Below, in pieces: positions 16,118-26,194 of a DNA stretch of 64,000 nt. The notes beneath the pieces were generated by a model. The model was not told where the DNA came from and searched no databases. It saw only the letters and a program-made list of their open reading frames with translations. Where the stretch lies: the NCBI RefSeq assembly GCF_000346505.1, contig NZ_ANOH01000113.1, forward strand, positions 1 through 64,000. Direction: 5' to 3'. Position 1 is the first letter of the stretch. Each line of letters starts with the position of its first letter. Made by a program: the position numbers and the translations under genes. This DNA comes from Aporhodopirellula sallentina SM41 (GTDB taxonomy: Bacteria; Planctomycetota; Planctomycetia; Pirellulales; Pirellulaceae).

Positions 16118-17566
16118 CTACTTGCTAGCTCGTCCCCGCGCCTGCCAATCGGGATGTTCGACGTGGGCTTCTTTCATCATCTTTTCGAGACGTTCGACGA
16201 CTTCGGGGTTGGAGGATGCAACGTCGTGTATTTCGCCGATGTCGTTGGAGAGGTCGTACAGTTCAGTAGTGCCGGTCATCCAGGGTTGGCGAACTGCTTT
16301 CCATCTGCCTGCACGAACGGCCTGACGCCCGCCTTGCTCGTAAAATTCCCAATACAGATATTCATGCGTTTTTTGACATTCGAAATCGCCCGTCAAAGTT
16401 GGGACCAGGCTTACTGAGTCAAGGTCGGAGGGCGGATCCACGCTCGCGAGTTCAGCAAACGTCGCCATCATGTCTCCGAAGTAGCCAACGTGGTTAGTCG
16501 TTTGGCCCGCAGGGATCACGCCGGGCCAGCGAGCGATCATTGGGACGCGCACACCACCTTCGTACAACGCTCTTTTCATCCCACGTAGCGGCCCGGCCGG
16601 ATCGAATGTTTCTGGATGATGCCCGCCCTCGTCGTGCGGACCATTGTCGCTGGTGAAGATGACAAGTGTTTCTTCGGCGATGTTCAGCTCATCGAGTAGG
16701 TCGAGGACTCGCCCGATGTCACCGTCCATTCGAGAAATCATCGCCGCCTGGCCCTTGTCCGGATCGCTCCAGTTTTTACCAGAGTATTGGCCGTAATCTG
16801 GAACTTCTTGGCCGTCGCCGAGTTCTTTGCCGGATTCGTTATTGGCGTGCGGAATGGTCATCGACAGATACAAAAAGAACGGGGCTTCCGCATCCGGTTT
16901 TACGTTCCGTTTGATGAACTGCAGTGCTTCGGTTGCAATTAGGTCATGGCTATAGTCGCCCCTCTTCGTCGCCCACCCACCGGTGAAACCTCCGTAAGAT
17001 CGATTCGCCCGTTGAACAATATTCCGCAACGGTACTTTCGTGTCACGTTTCCATAGGAACTCAGGGTAATAGTTGTGCGCGTGAACTTGGTTCATGTAGC
17101 CATATGAAAAGTCGAATCCTTGATTCATAGGGAGGCCAGCTTCGCCGCCCAGGGCAAAATCGCCGAGCCCCCACTTGCCGACCAGGCCTGTCCGATAGCC
17201 TGCCAATTTGAGAACTTCGGCGAGTGTCACGTCTTCGTCTCGCAAAGACTGCTTCGACATGTCCGGTCCGCCCGCGTTACCGCGAACATGAACGTGTCCC
17301 ATGTGCTTTCCCGTCATCAACACTGCTCTGGATGGAGCACAGACGGTGTTGCCGGCGTAGAAGTCAGTAAAACGCAAACCCTCCGATGCCATCTGATCTA
17401 GACGAGGTGTTTGGATTTGCTGCTGCCCGTAGCAGCCGAGTTCTCCGTAGCCTAGATCGTCCGACATCATGAAAATGATGTTGGGCTTCGTGCGGTCGGA
17501 GTGCGATTCGCCTGCAAAACCAGAAGAAGTGATTGAAGCGATCAGCAGGAGCAAGATCAGACGCAT
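16118..17566 (-). CDS. Exported arylsulfatase
   Basis: 482 aa S1 sulfatase with signal peptide MRLILLLLIASITSSGFAGE. Motifs: metal site MSDDLGYGELGCYG, maturation motif VCAPSRAVLMTG, GKWGLGD, and FTSDNGPHDEGGH. Resembles arylsulfatase A-type enzymes acting on sulfated sugars; substrate unknown. Needs formylglycine conversion of its Cys by an enzyme not encoded in the window. The ATG at 17566 was preferred to the in-frame TTG at 17578. Lies between the oxidoreductase and the sulfatase-GH43 gene with short gaps, so probably one transcript. Confidence 0.9.
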   Translation of the reverse strand: MRLILLLLIASITSSGFAGESHSDRTKPNIIFMMSDDLGYGELGCYGQQQIQTPRLDQMASEGLRFTDFYAGNTVCAPSRAVLMTGKHMGHVHVRGNAGGPDMSKQSLRDEDVTLAEVLKLAGYRTGLVGKWGLGDFALGGEAGLPMNQGFDFSYGYMNQVHAHNYYPEFLWKRDTKVPLRNIVQRANRSYGGFTGGWATKRGDYSHDLIATEALQFIKRNVKPDAEAPFFLYLSMTIPHANNESGKELGDGQEVPDYGQYSGKNWSDPDKGQAAMISRMDGDIGRVLDLLDELNIAEETLVIFTSDNGPHDEGGHHPETFDPAGPLRGMKRALYEGGVRVPMIARWPGVIPAGQTTNHVGYFGDMMATFAELASVDPPSDLDSVSLVPTLTGDFECQKTHEYLYWEFYEQGGRQAVRAGRWKAVRQPWMTGTTELYDLSNDIGEIHDVASSNPEVVERLEKMMKEAHVEHPDWQARGRASK

Positions 17567-17617
17567 GGGGAAAATCAAACTGAATTAGGGGGCAGATTGT
17601 CAACGAAGCAGGGATGG

Positions 17618-19003
17618 CTAAGCCGGCAACTCCCAGCCCTTGCGACGTTCACGCTGAAGCATTGCGTTGCCTTCGTCGCAATTGGTGAATCGTTCGGTCT
17701 TTGGATCCCATTGCAACGGTTCGCCCACCTTGCCGACTGCACGAGCGATATTCAACAGGTAGCAAATCGTAGTGCTTCGCTGGCCGATTTCGATGCCTGC
17801 GTTGGCCTTGGCTCGGCTTTTAACGCAGTCGGCAAAGTTCTGGATGTGAGGTACGTTTTGCGAACCCTTCAGTTGTCCGGGGTTGCCAGCGTTCTGTGTG
17901 AGTTCTTTCGGATTCGAAGCAACCTTGTTACGGTTGATTTCGATCTTTCCCCGCGTTCCTTCGAAGACCGCGCCAAAAGACGGTCCTTGGTCGTTTGTCA
18001 GAGAGAAGTCAATTTCAGTGCCGTTTTCATACCGCATAATGCAATGCCCGACCGGCCCGGTGATCTCCTTAGGTTCATCCGCCAACGCGGCAGCGGGCTC
18101 GTCATCGGTCGGCCGGTGAAAGTCACTCATGCCGGTTTCGTACGTTCGAACGTTTTCCATCAACGTGATACTGGTGGGGCCGGTCTCGTCGGTGCCAAGT
18201 GCGTTTTGAATTTGGTCATACGCGTGGGCTCCCCATCCGGTGACCCCGAAACTGCGTCCACCGCCGTCATAGTCCACATAGTTGATCCAGTTATAGAATA
18301 AGTTCGCGTTGTAATCATGGAACTCAGCTTGGTTGGTCCAGGTGTCCCACCACTTGGTATCGCTCCCCGCATCCTTGGGCATGGGATGTTTGGCGGTGAC
18401 ATTGATCGGCACCGGTCCGACGAAGTTCATCGTTTTGACGCGTTTGATGTGTCCGATTTTGCCGTCGCGAATTAGCCCACAGGCCCAGTTCGTCATCGGG
18501 TTGGATCGCTGCTGCGTTCCGACTTGCGTAACTCGATTGTGTTTTCGAGCACAGTTGGCCATCTCGCGTCCCTCTGCGATCGTCAGAGCCATCGGTTTTT
18601 CGATATACGCATCCAAACCCGCCGCCATCGTGTGACATGCGACCCAGGCCCGTTGGTGTGTCGCCGTCTCAATCATCACCGCGTCGAGATTTTCCTTTTC
18701 GATCATCTCACGGAACTCGGTGTAACGGCTCCAGGTCGCATTCGGATTGATCGCCGCAGTGTAGGTATCCAGCCGCGAAGGCAAGCAATCGCTGACCGCG
18801 ACGATGTTCATTGAGGGGACCTTCTTCAGGACATCGGCACCGACGCGGCGGCACCGCGCCCCGAGTCCTATCAGCCCAACATTGATGCGTTCACTGGGCG
18901 GAACGGCTCCGTCTTTTCCTAAAACGTGACCGGGAATATACAGTGGCGCAGCGACAGCGGCAGAACATTTCAGTACGGTTCGTCGAGAGAATTTTGAAGT
19001 CAT
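17618..19003 (-). CDS. Tat-exported Gfo/Idh/MocA family oxidoreductase
   Basis: 461 aa. Twin-arginine signal (SRRTVLKCSAAVAAPLYIPG), then a Rossmann domain with INVGLIGLGARCRRVG and the EKPMAL motif that carries the family's catalytic Lys. The C-terminal half is the usual alpha/beta dimer domain (WGAHAYDQIQNALG, VFEGTRGKIEINRNK). NAD(P)-dependent oxidation or reduction of a sugar is expected; several relatives act as glycosidases using NAD. Export through Tat fits folding with bound cofactor. It lies next to sulfatases and a sugar isomerase-like gene, so it probably handles a released sugar. Confidence 0.88.
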   Translation of the reverse strand: MTSKFSRRTVLKCSAAVAAPLYIPGHVLGKDGAVPPSERINVGLIGLGARCRRVGADVLKKVPSMNIVAVSDCLPSRLDTYTAAINPNATWSRYTEFREMIEKENLDAVMIETATHQRAWVACHTMAAGLDAYIEKPMALTIAEGREMANCARKHNRVTQVGTQQRSNPMTNWACGLIRDGKIGHIKRVKTMNFVGPVPINVTAKHPMPKDAGSDTKWWDTWTNQAEFHDYNANLFYNWINYVDYDGGGRSFGVTGWGAHAYDQIQNALGTDETGPTSITLMENVRTYETGMSDFHRPTDDEPAAALADEPKEITGPVGHCIMRYENGTEIDFSLTNDQGPSFGAVFEGTRGKIEINRNKVASNPKELTQNAGNPGQLKGSQNVPHIQNFADCVKSRAKANAGIEIGQRSTTICYLLNIARAVGKVGEPLQWDPKTERFTNCDEGNAMLQRERRKGWELPA

Positions 19004-19168
19004 AGGAGGTGTTAACTCGAGCTGGAAACGAAGATTCTTGTGAAAAGCATGAACGGACTAAGCGATTGAAGTGGCGGAACTCTGGCCGAGTGACTTGCGT
19101 CGCTATCAATAGAAGCCACGAGATTTCGAGGATGGGGCGTCGCGAGGCCGACTCAATGCAGTGCCGGC

Positions 19169-20161
19169 TCAGTTCGAAGCCGGGTCAATGGCTCGGTAGG
19201 CATCGATTACCGCTTGCTCGCCCGCCTTTCCGCGTAGCGAGTTGCCGTGTTCCATTCCGAATACAAAAGACTTTTTCTCTTTTACACATCGTTTATGAAC
19301 GTGTTCTAGCACGTTGGCGTAGTGGATCTCGCCTGTGCCTGGTTCTTTACGACCTGGGGTATCCCCGGTCTGGAAGTACCCGATCTCCTCCCAGCACTGA
19401 TTAATGTTTGGAATCAAGTTCCCTTCGGTAATCTGCTGGTGGTAGATGTCAAACAAAATCTTGCATGCCGGGCTATTCACCGCACGGCAGATCGCAAATG
19501 CTTGGTCGGATCGTTGAAGTAAGACGCCGCCATGGTTGGCATGCCAATTCAAAGGTTCCAGAACAATGGTCAAATTATGTGGCTCGAGTAGCGTGACACA
19601 CTCTCGAAGCAGGCCGATGGTGTTTGCCAGCTGGTAACCCTGCGACAAACGCGGGCCGCCGTACTTATTCCACGTCTTGTCATGAATCGACTGCTGATCG
19701 ATGGTGCCGGGGACGACGGTAAAGTGAGTTGCCCCGCAACGTTTGGCCACTTTGATGGACTGCTTGATTTGCCGAAGCACCTCTTCGCGGTACTCCGGCT
19801 TGTTAACCGCGAATGTTGGCCGTTCAAAATCGCTGTACCCGACGAACACCCCCATTTGCATATTTAACGTTTGCAGGAGTTTGCCAACCTCTTCCTGCAT
19901 CCGTGGCGTTTCACCGGCCATCGGATTGTGCTCCCATGCTGTGAACCCTTGGTCGTGGGCGAATCGAATCTGATCCAGGACGTTGTCTCCCGCGAGCGAT
20001 TTGAACATCATGGGATGCGGCGCAAAGGCTAGCGTGAAGTGCTCGGCCGATGGAGGCTTTGCGAACACGCGAGAGGTCAAGCTGGAACTAGCTAGCGTTG
20101 CTGCGGCGGTCGATAGAGAACGACAGAGTAAGTCACGCCGGTTAACAGGAGGGTAGGGCAT
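19169..20161 (-). CDS. Sugar isomerase-like TIM barrel (hydroxypyruvate isomerase type)
   Basis: 330 aa. A Tat-like N-terminus (NRRDLLCRSLSTAAATLASS) precedes an AP-endonuclease-2/xylose isomerase-like barrel. Metal and catalytic residues are visible in VLEPLNW, ILFDIYHQQ, EIHYANVLE and FGMEHGN. The closest named group is hydroxypyruvate isomerase, but planctomycetes have many paralogues of unknown sugar specificity. The ATG at 20161 was chosen; the longer frame from 20329 lacks signal features. First gene of the minus-strand sugar block, divergent from the DUF1559 gene with 516 bp between. Confidence 0.82.
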   Translation of the reverse strand: MPYPPVNRRDLLCRSLSTAAATLASSSLTSRVFAKPPSAEHFTLAFAPHPMMFKSLAGDNVLDQIRFAHDQGFTAWEHNPMAGETPRMQEEVGKLLQTLNMQMGVFVGYSDFERPTFAVNKPEYREEVLRQIKQSIKVAKRCGATHFTVVPGTIDQQSIHDKTWNKYGGPRLSQGYQLANTIGLLRECVTLLEPHNLTIVLEPLNWHANHGGVLLQRSDQAFAICRAVNSPACKILFDIYHQQITEGNLIPNINQCWEEIGYFQTGDTPGRKEPGTGEIHYANVLEHVHKRCVKEKKSFVFGMEHGNSLRGKAGEQAVIDAYRAIDPASN

Positions 20162-20677
20162 TTCAAATGCTATCGGGTGGATGGCGGGTGGCGATTTCTG
20201 CGAACTGAAATGGGGGGGCGAACTGCAAACCAAGCTGAGCTTGTCGCTATTGACCTTTCGTCGTTGCAATTGCCGGGGCTTGGAGGCGGGACCGGGGAAA
20301 GCGGGCAATAGCTGCCGCCGGTGGGCCACGGCATCACCTTCGGAACGCTACCCCGAACCCGAGACAGTCCCAATACGTTTGGGCCGTTCAATTCTCGACA
20401 CGGAAGCATCACGAAATGACGGGGGTGAGCAAAGAGCCGTCTCCTTTGGCGAGGGCTTGCCTCTCCCGTCTATTTAGGCATGCCGGGCAGGAAACTGGGC
20501 AATGAGGTGATGCGAAAGTGCCGTCATGAAAGCCAGGTGAAGATAGAGGCCTCAGAAAAAAGCCGTCGAGATGTAATGCAGCAGTTCGTAGTAGTTCTGT
20601 CAGCTCAAGACTGCCGCCCGTGCGCAGTGAATTGGGCTTTGCTGACGTGGTCTTTTGATCTAGTTGAGGATTATCGA
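20162..20677. other. Divergent promoter region
   Basis: 516 bp between a minus-strand and a plus-strand gene. No gene recognised. It should carry both promoters. The only clear signal is a GAGGA ribosome site at 20666-20670 ahead of the DUF1559 ATG. Confidence 0.45.
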
Positions 20678-21925
20678 ATGAATAAGAATTTGGGGAGTCG
20701 CAGCGGTTTTACGTTGGTGGAGCTGCTTGTGGTAATCGCGATTATCGGTGTGCTCGTCGGCCTGTTGCTGCCAGCTGTCCAGGCGGCGCGCGAAGCAGCG
20801 CGGCGGATGAGCTGCAGCAATAATGTGAAGCAGTTGGGGCTCGCGTTGCACAATTATCACTCTGCGTACAGGCAGTTGCCGCGGCAGATGGGCGGGACTC
20901 GTACGCCCAACAACGCTTTGAATAGTGGTGTGGCTGGCGGGGGGGCAGGCTCGAGTTCGCTCCGCCTAAGCTTTCTTGTTGGTCTGACGCCTTTCTTTGA
21001 GCAGCAGGCGTTGTGGGAGCAGATTTCTAATCCAAACAACGAGAACTCGGACGGCACCACTCCGGCAGTGCCGTGGTCGGCGATGGGTCCGATCCCGTTT
21101 ACGTCGCTTTACTCTCCCTGGGTGACCGAAGTTCAGACGCTGCGCTGCCCTAGTGATCCAGGCACTGGCTTACCAGCCATGGGCCGAACTAACTATGCCG
21201 CGTGCATCGGCGACGCTTTCACAAACAACAATGGTCGCTGCATCTACTACAAGAGCGGCACGAGCACTTGGATGGACGAGAGGAACTCGGATCGGGTCGA
21301 GTCAGGGCGAGCTAGCTTGCGTGGGATGTTCCGGCCGGCGTTCGTGACGCGGTTCCGGGATGTGCTGGACGGGCTTGCGAATACGATGATGGCTGGTGAG
21401 ATCAGTACGGACATAGGGGATAGGGACATCACGACCATGCCGCTGAATAACCCTGGTAAATGGGTTGATTTGAATGACAACCCTAGGAACTGTGCAACAT
21501 CGATTAGCAGTGATCGCCCTCGGTTCTGGGGCAGCGGAGTGGTTCAGGCATCGACTGCGGCGACAACCGACAATCAGCTGGAGTGGGCTAGTCGGGGACG
21601 GGGCTACCGCTGGGCTGATGGTTTGACCATCATGACTGGGTTTACCTCGATTCTGCCGCCCAATAGCGAGCTCTGTACAGTAAGCGGGGCTGATGCTGAA
21701 GCGGTTGCCTCGGTGAGTAGCCGTCATCAGGGCGGTGCTCACGTGTTAATGGGCGATGGTGCGGTAAAATTCATTACGGATTCCATTGAAGCTGGTGTCA
21801 GCACGTCTGGCCAAGTCTATCTTGCCGGTACCGACGATCGCGCGCCAGGCTCGCGGAGCCCCTTTGGGCTTTGGGGCTCGTTGGGGACGATGGCCGCCAA
21901 GGAAGTAATTGGCGAAGAGTTTTAG
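20678..21925 (+). CDS. DUF1559 protein with prepilin-like N-terminus
   Basis: 415 aa. Type IV pilin-like class III signal: [20 protein letters not shown], cut after Gly by a prepilin peptidase, followed by [20 protein letters not shown] typical of the planctomycete DUF1559 family. The body has the family features [22 protein letters not shown], a [10 protein letters not shown] segment and the C-terminal [17 protein letters not shown]. Probably a secreted or surface pseudopilin-like structural protein. Start at the ATG 20678 with GAGGA 7 nt upstream. A small lipoprotein gene follows, as for the second copy at 53400. Confidence 0.92.
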   Translation: MNKNLGSRSGFTLVELLVVIAIIGVLVGLLLPAVQAAREAARRMSCSNNVKQLGLALHNYHSAYRQLPRQMGGTRTPNNALNSGVAGGGAGSSSLRLSFLVGLTPFFEQQALWEQISNPNNENSDGTTPAVPWSAMGPIPFTSLYSPWVTEVQTLRCPSDPGTGLPAMGRTNYAACIGDAFTNNNGRCIYYKSGTSTWMDERNSDRVESGRASLRGMFRPAFVTRFRDVLDGLANTMMAGEISTDIGDRDITTMPLNNPGKWVDLNDNPRNCATSISSDRPRFWGSGVVQASTAATTDNQLEWASRGRGYRWADGLTIMTGFTSILPPNSELCTVSGADAEAVASVSSRHQGGAHVLMGDGAVKFITDSIEAGVSTSGQVYLAGTDDRAPGSRSPFGLWGSLGTMAAKEVIGEEF

Positions 21926-22146
21926 TCTTGCCACGTGCTCACTGGCGATTTCGATTCGGAACTACGGGTGAGCCTGCAGGGGTTTTCGGCGCGACTGCCA
22001 GGGCATGTCGCAGCAATTGTTCGCTGTGCTGCCGGGTGTCGCCGAGTGCGGCATCGCATTCTGTGGTGCCGCTTCGTATGTCGCCAGCGACTTGGTCGCT
22101 GGGTGGTGTTTTGCCAGTTTTCTTTTGGAAAGTTTAGGATTGAAAT

Positions 22147-22317
22147 ATGCTTGCTCGTGTTGCAATGGTCGCTTTGGTTTTTTGTCTCCTATTGACGTCG
22201 CTTCCGGGCTGCGGCAGCGGCGACGGAGCCTCTGTGATAGTTCCAGAGAATCAGGATCTTGTTCAGATGGAGATTGAAAGCGGGGACGCGCGGAGCAGTT
22301 CTGGCGAGGATCGCTGA
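22147..22317 (+). CDS. Small lipoprotein downstream of DUF1559
   Basis: 56 aa: MLARVAMVALVFCLLLTSLP then GCGSGDGASVIVP and a short acidic tail ending SSGEDR. The hydrophobic stretch ends in a lipobox, LPGC, so it should be lipidated and anchored in a membrane. Too short for a length-filtered gene list but has a clear start and stop. The second DUF1559 gene has the same kind of partner at 54750-54929, which supports both. Function unknown; possibly an anchor or assembly factor for the pseudopilin. Confidence 0.7.
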   Translation: MLARVAMVALVFCLLLTSLPGCGSGDGASVIVPENQDLVQMEIESGDARSSSGEDR

Positions 22318-22685
22318 TAGGTGTCGGCCGTCCCCGACTCCCCCCTCATTTCTTCCTGCCCCAATCGCGGTTCGCACCGGAAGGTGCAAAGGCGGCGATT
22401 GTCGCCTGCATCTATTGGCGACACTTCGTGTAACGACGGCCGATGGCTGGCGTCCCTGCCAGGATGCGAGGCGTGCATCGTCGGATCAAAAGAGAGCTTG
22501 CAGGAACTCCTCTAAAGCCAAGTTTGGGCGGTTCAGGCGATCACTGGCCCGCTGGCATGCTCCGCTACTGCTAGTAGTTTTTCAGGCGGACCTCTCTGGG
22601 AGACTTGCGTGCGTATGAGGTTGCCCTCTGGGGTTGGCTAAGGATGGCTCGTCTTTTCCAAGTCCATTTTTTTACTGCCGTCCCG
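22318..22685. other. Spacer before GH43-GH5 gene
   Basis: 368 bp without a recognisable gene. A small GC-rich hairpin, AGGCG...CGCCT, occurs near 22390-22410. It probably contains the promoter of the next gene. Confidence 0.4.
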
Positions 22686-24857
22686 ATGCGAAAATTGTTT
22701 ACCCCATGTTTACTGGCAACTGCCTTGCTTGCTTTTTCCCCGCCGCAGACTTTGCAAGGCGAGCAGCCTCGCGAATCGCCCCAGGCCGACAAGTATCGTT
22801 CGATGCGAGTTCCAGTCCGGCTGCATGAGCTTGCGGATACGCCAGGCGCCATCGCCAAGCCGTTTTTTACCGACCCATACTACAACGGATCCTGTGACCC
22901 CGAGGCCGTTTGGAATCCCGTGTTAAACCAGTGGTTTGTCTATTACACCGCACGGCGTGCAACTCGCAAGAAGGCAACCTACGTTGGAACGGCCATCGGT
23001 GTCGTCAGCTCGCCAAACCTGTTGAAGTGGACGTTCCGGGGATACTGCGGTTTTGATGGCAAGCTAGGCAAGCCTGACAATGAGAATACTCACTGGGCGC
23101 CGGGCGTGATCGTTGCAGGTAATCGCCTGCACATGTTTGCCACTTACAAAGACTCAGCCAAGCCGCCTTGGGGTGGCGCTGGGGTCATTCGGCACTATAG
23201 CACGTCGCTGGATGACCCGGTGTCTGGGTGGAAGCTTGAGGGCGTGCCGGATTTCAGGCAGCCGGATCCGATCGACGTCTCGCTATTGCAGTACGAGGGC
23301 CGTTACCACGCCTACTATCGCGTTGGCAAAGGCGGAGGCATTCAATGGGCCACGTCGATCGACTTGGTGCATTGGGAGAATCAGGGTCCGTGTCTTGGGG
23401 ATGTCAATTCCGAAACGCGTGGCTTCGGCTACCAGGAAGCGCCCTACGTGTTTAGGTTTAGCAATGCATATTGGATGTTGACCGATCCGCACGAAGGGCT
23501 GGCAGTGTTCCGTAGCGACGATGCGGTTCATTGGACGCAGGCAGGCCGGATTCTAAAGGAAGACGGCAACGGCCCGCGGGACACCAGTCGGGCGCGACAC
23601 CCTTCCGTCTGCGTGACTGGTGGCAAGGCCTATATCTTCTATCACGTCGAACCAAATCGCCCGTACCCGAATCCGCCCGCTGAGAAGCGAACGGTTGACC
23701 AAAAACTTTCTTATCTTCAAATCGCCGAATTGACGGTTAGACAGGGCAGACTCGTTTGTGAGCGTGACCGCCCTGTGGTGCGTGATTCCGGTGCGATCGG
23801 TCGCTGGTCGAAAGAACGTGCAAATCGATGGTACGCTGGAATCGATTGGCCTGTGGGAGCCAACTTTGTTCCTTCTACCGCGGTTAATCAACTGGAGATG
23901 TGGCAGGCTGAATCCTATGATCCGGAAACGATCGATCGTGAACTCGGTTGGGCGGCATCGATTGGTATGAATACCATGCGCGTCTTCCTGCACGACCTGG
24001 CGTGGAATCGAGATCCAGACGGGTTCCTAAACCGGATGGACGAATACCTGGCAATCGCGGACAGGCACGGCATCCGTACCATGTTTGTATTCTTTGACGG
24101 AGTTTGGGATCCTTATCCTCAAGCAGGCCGACAAACGGCGCCGGCCCCGCGGATTCACAACTCGGGCTGGGTTCAATCACCAGGCCGCAAGATATTGGAG
24201 TCTCCTGATCAGCATGCTTCTTTGGAGGCTTACGTAACTGCGGTGGTCGAGCGATTCCGTGACGATGATCGTGTGCTGGCATGGGATCTGTTCAACGAGC
24301 CTGACAATTCAAACCAAGGTAACTATGGTGGTGATAGCCGCAAGCCTGACATTTCCCCTGGGCTCAAGAGCCAGCGTGCGCTGGAGTTGATGTCCGAGGC
24401 GTTTAGATGGGCGCGAGACGCTCGGCCATCGCAACCGCTAACGGCCGGAGTGTGGGGCAAGCCGGATTGGTTAACCGATCCGGACCTGATCGAGACATTC
24501 TCGCTTCTTCACAGCGATGTGATCACGTTTCACACCTACGATGGGCCCCTGGCAACTCGCGAGCTTATCGGGGACCTGCAGAAGTACGGCCGCCCTATTT
24601 TGTGCACAGAGTACCCGGCGAGAGCCGGCGGTTCGACGTTTGAAGCAATCCTGCCGCTTTTTCATCGTCATCGTGTGGGGGCATGCAATTGGGGTCTAGT
24701 CAATGGAAAGACCAACACAATTTATCCATGGGACTCTTGGAGAAAGAGCTATTCAGACGAGCCAGCGCTGTGGCACCACGACGTGCTTCGTCAAGACGGC
24801 ACGCCCTATCGGACAACCGAAGTAGAGCTCATTAAAGAGCTTTCCCAAACGCCTTGA
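22686..24857 (+). CDS. Exported GH43-like / GH5-like bifunctional glycosidase
   Basis: 723 aa with signal peptide (MRKLFTPCLLATALLAFS). Residues about 45-385 form a GH43/GH32-like five-bladed propeller; candidate catalytic residues are Asp in GSCDPEAVWNP, Asp in PDPIDVSLL and Glu in GYQEAPYVF. After the hinge GAIGRWSKERAN comes a GH5-type TIM barrel (about 400-723) with LGWAASIGMNTMRVFLHDL, acid/base Glu in WDLFNEPDN and nucleophile Glu in LCTEYPAR. The GH5 half is a close relative of the C-terminal third of the 1536-aa protein. Expected to hydrolyse glycosidic bonds in the periplasm or at the surface; substrates unknown. ATG 22686 was preferred to 22605 because it begins the signal peptide. 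Confidence 0.85.
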   Translation: MRKLFTPCLLATALLAFSPPQTLQGEQPRESPQADKYRSMRVPVRLHELADTPGAIAKPFFTDPYYNGSCDPEAVWNPVLNQWFVYYTARRATRKKATYVGTAIGVVSSPNLLKWTFRGYCGFDGKLGKPDNENTHWAPGVIVAGNRLHMFATYKDSAKPPWGGAGVIRHYSTSLDDPVSGWKLEGVPDFRQPDPIDVSLLQYEGRYHAYYRVGKGGGIQWATSIDLVHWENQGPCLGDVNSETRGFGYQEAPYVFRFSNAYWMLTDPHEGLAVFRSDDAVHWTQAGRILKEDGNGPRDTSRARHPSVCVTGGKAYIFYHVEPNRPYPNPPAEKRTVDQKLSYLQIAELTVRQGRLVCERDRPVVRDSGAIGRWSKERANRWYAGIDWPVGANFVPSTAVNQLEMWQAESYDPETIDRELGWAASIGMNTMRVFLHDLAWNRDPDGFLNRMDEYLAIADRHGIRTMFVFFDGVWDPYPQAGRQTAPAPRIHNSGWVQSPGRKILESPDQHASLEAYVTAVVERFRDDDRVLAWDLFNEPDNSNQGNYGGDSRKPDISPGLKSQRALELMSEAFRWARDARPSQPLTAGVWGKPDWLTDPDLIETFSLLHSDVITFHTYDGPLATRELIGDLQKYGRPILCTEYPARAGGSTFEAILPLFHRHRVGACNWGLVNGKTNTIYPWDSWRKSYSDEPALWHHDVLRQDGTPYRTTEVELIKELSQTP

Positions 24858-25099
24858 ATTATGAACGTTTTCGATGTCGATCTCGGCAGCCTGAATACGT
24901 AACAGTTGGTGAATACTGGGTGCATCGCCACTGCATTTGCCACTATACCTTCCTCTTCTCTATGAGGCGAGGTTTTACAGGACAGCCCGTAAAGCGTTTC
25001 AGAAGGCAGCACAACTTTGACTCGCTTTGTTTGCTACAGGCGTTTCTTGTTGTTCGCCCCGACCTGCATTCGCTCGCCACACTTTTTTGACTAGTAAAT

Positions 25100-26194
25100 A
25101 TGAAGTTGCACCTTGGTCTTCTTGCTGGGCTATTCGTGGTCACGTCAGTGAACGCTCAAGTACGAGACTTCGATTCAATCAAGTTATATGAATTGAAGAA
25201 TGCGTCTGGGATGACGGTTAAAGTGACAAACTACGGCGCTATCATCGCGTCGATTATTGTGCCGGATCGCGATGGAGAAATGGTCGACATCGCACTCGGA
25301 TACGACAGGGTGGAAGACTATATCAATGCCGTCGACAAGCCTTATTTCGGTGCGGTTGTTGGTCGCTACGGGAACCGGATCGCAGACGGAGAGTTCACGC
25401 TGAACGGTGAAACCTATTCGCTGCTAAAGAACAACGGAGAGAATCACCTTCACGGTGGGGCAATTGGATTCGACAAGGTTGTTTGGACGGTCGACAGCTA
25501 CGTCGAAGGCAAATCGCTGGCGCTGTCGTATCTCGCAAAAGACAAGGAAGAAGGTTATCCGGGCAACCTCAAGCTCAAAGTGACCTACACGCTGAAGTCG
25601 GACAATTGTCTGGTCGTGGACTACCACGCAACAACCGACAAGGCCACGCCGGTAAACGTCACGCAGCACACCTACTTCAATCTTAAGGGTGAAGGCGAAG
25701 GCACAATTCTTGGTCACGAACTAATGTTGAACGCGAAGAAGTTCACGCCCGTTGGCGAAACCCTGATTCCGACTGGCCAGATGCCATCAGTCGCCGGAAC
25801 ACCCTTCGATTTCACGACTGCCAAACCCATTGGTCGCGACATCGAGCAAGATCACGAACAACTCAAGTTTGGGCTAGGTTACGACCACAACTGGGTACTC
25901 GACAAAGGCGATAAGACGGGTGAGCTGACGATGGCCGCAAAGGTTTGCGAACCGACCAGCGGACGCGTGATGGAGATTTACACGACAGAACCCGGAATCC
26001 AGTTTTACTGCGGCAACTTCCTTGACGGTCGTCTAACGGGAAAGTCAGGGAAGTCCTACGTCCATCGCGGCGGATTCTGTCTGGAGACACAGCACTATCC
26101 CGATAGCCCCAACCAAACAACTTTTCCATCCACGATTTTGAATCCGGGTGAAGAGCACACGTCACAAACTATCTTCAAGTTTTCGGTGCAATGA
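25100..26194 (+). CDS. Exported aldose 1-epimerase
   Basis: 364 aa, GalM-type mutarotase that interconverts alpha and beta anomers of aldoses. Signs: TNYGAIIASIIVPDR, GAVVGRYGNRIADG, NHLHGG (first catalytic His region), VTQHTYFNL (second His), GYDHNWVLD and C-terminal FCLETQHYPDSPN with the catalytic Glu. An N-terminal signal peptide (MKLHLGLLAGLFVVTSVNAQ) indicates a periplasmic form, unlike the common cytosolic enzyme. Its stop overlaps the next sulfatase start (26191-26194), so it opens a coupled plus-strand operon. Confidence 0.92.
   Translation: MKLHLGLLAGLFVVTSVNAQVRDFDSIKLYELKNASGMTVKVTNYGAIIASIIVPDRDGEMVDIALGYDRVEDYINAVDKPYFGAVVGRYGNRIADGEFTLNGETYSLLKNNGENHLHGGAIGFDKVVWTVDSYVEGKSLALSYLAKDKEEGYPGNLKLKVTYTLKSDNCLVVDYHATTDKATPVNVTQHTYFNLKGEGEGTILGHELMLNAKKFTPVGETLIPTGQMPSVAGTPFDFTTAKPIGRDIEQDHEQLKFGLGYDHNWVLDKGDKTGELTMAAKVCEPTSGRVMEIYTTEPGIQFYCGNFLDGRLTGKSGKSYVHRGGFCLETQHYPDSPNQTTFPSTILNPGEEHTSQTIFKFSVQ

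Noticed and set aside
20480-20677. A longer N-terminus for the first DUF1559 protein
   Set aside because: The upstream in-frame sequence would bury the prepilin signal 66 residues inside, while ATG 20678 has a good ribosome site and the normal family start.
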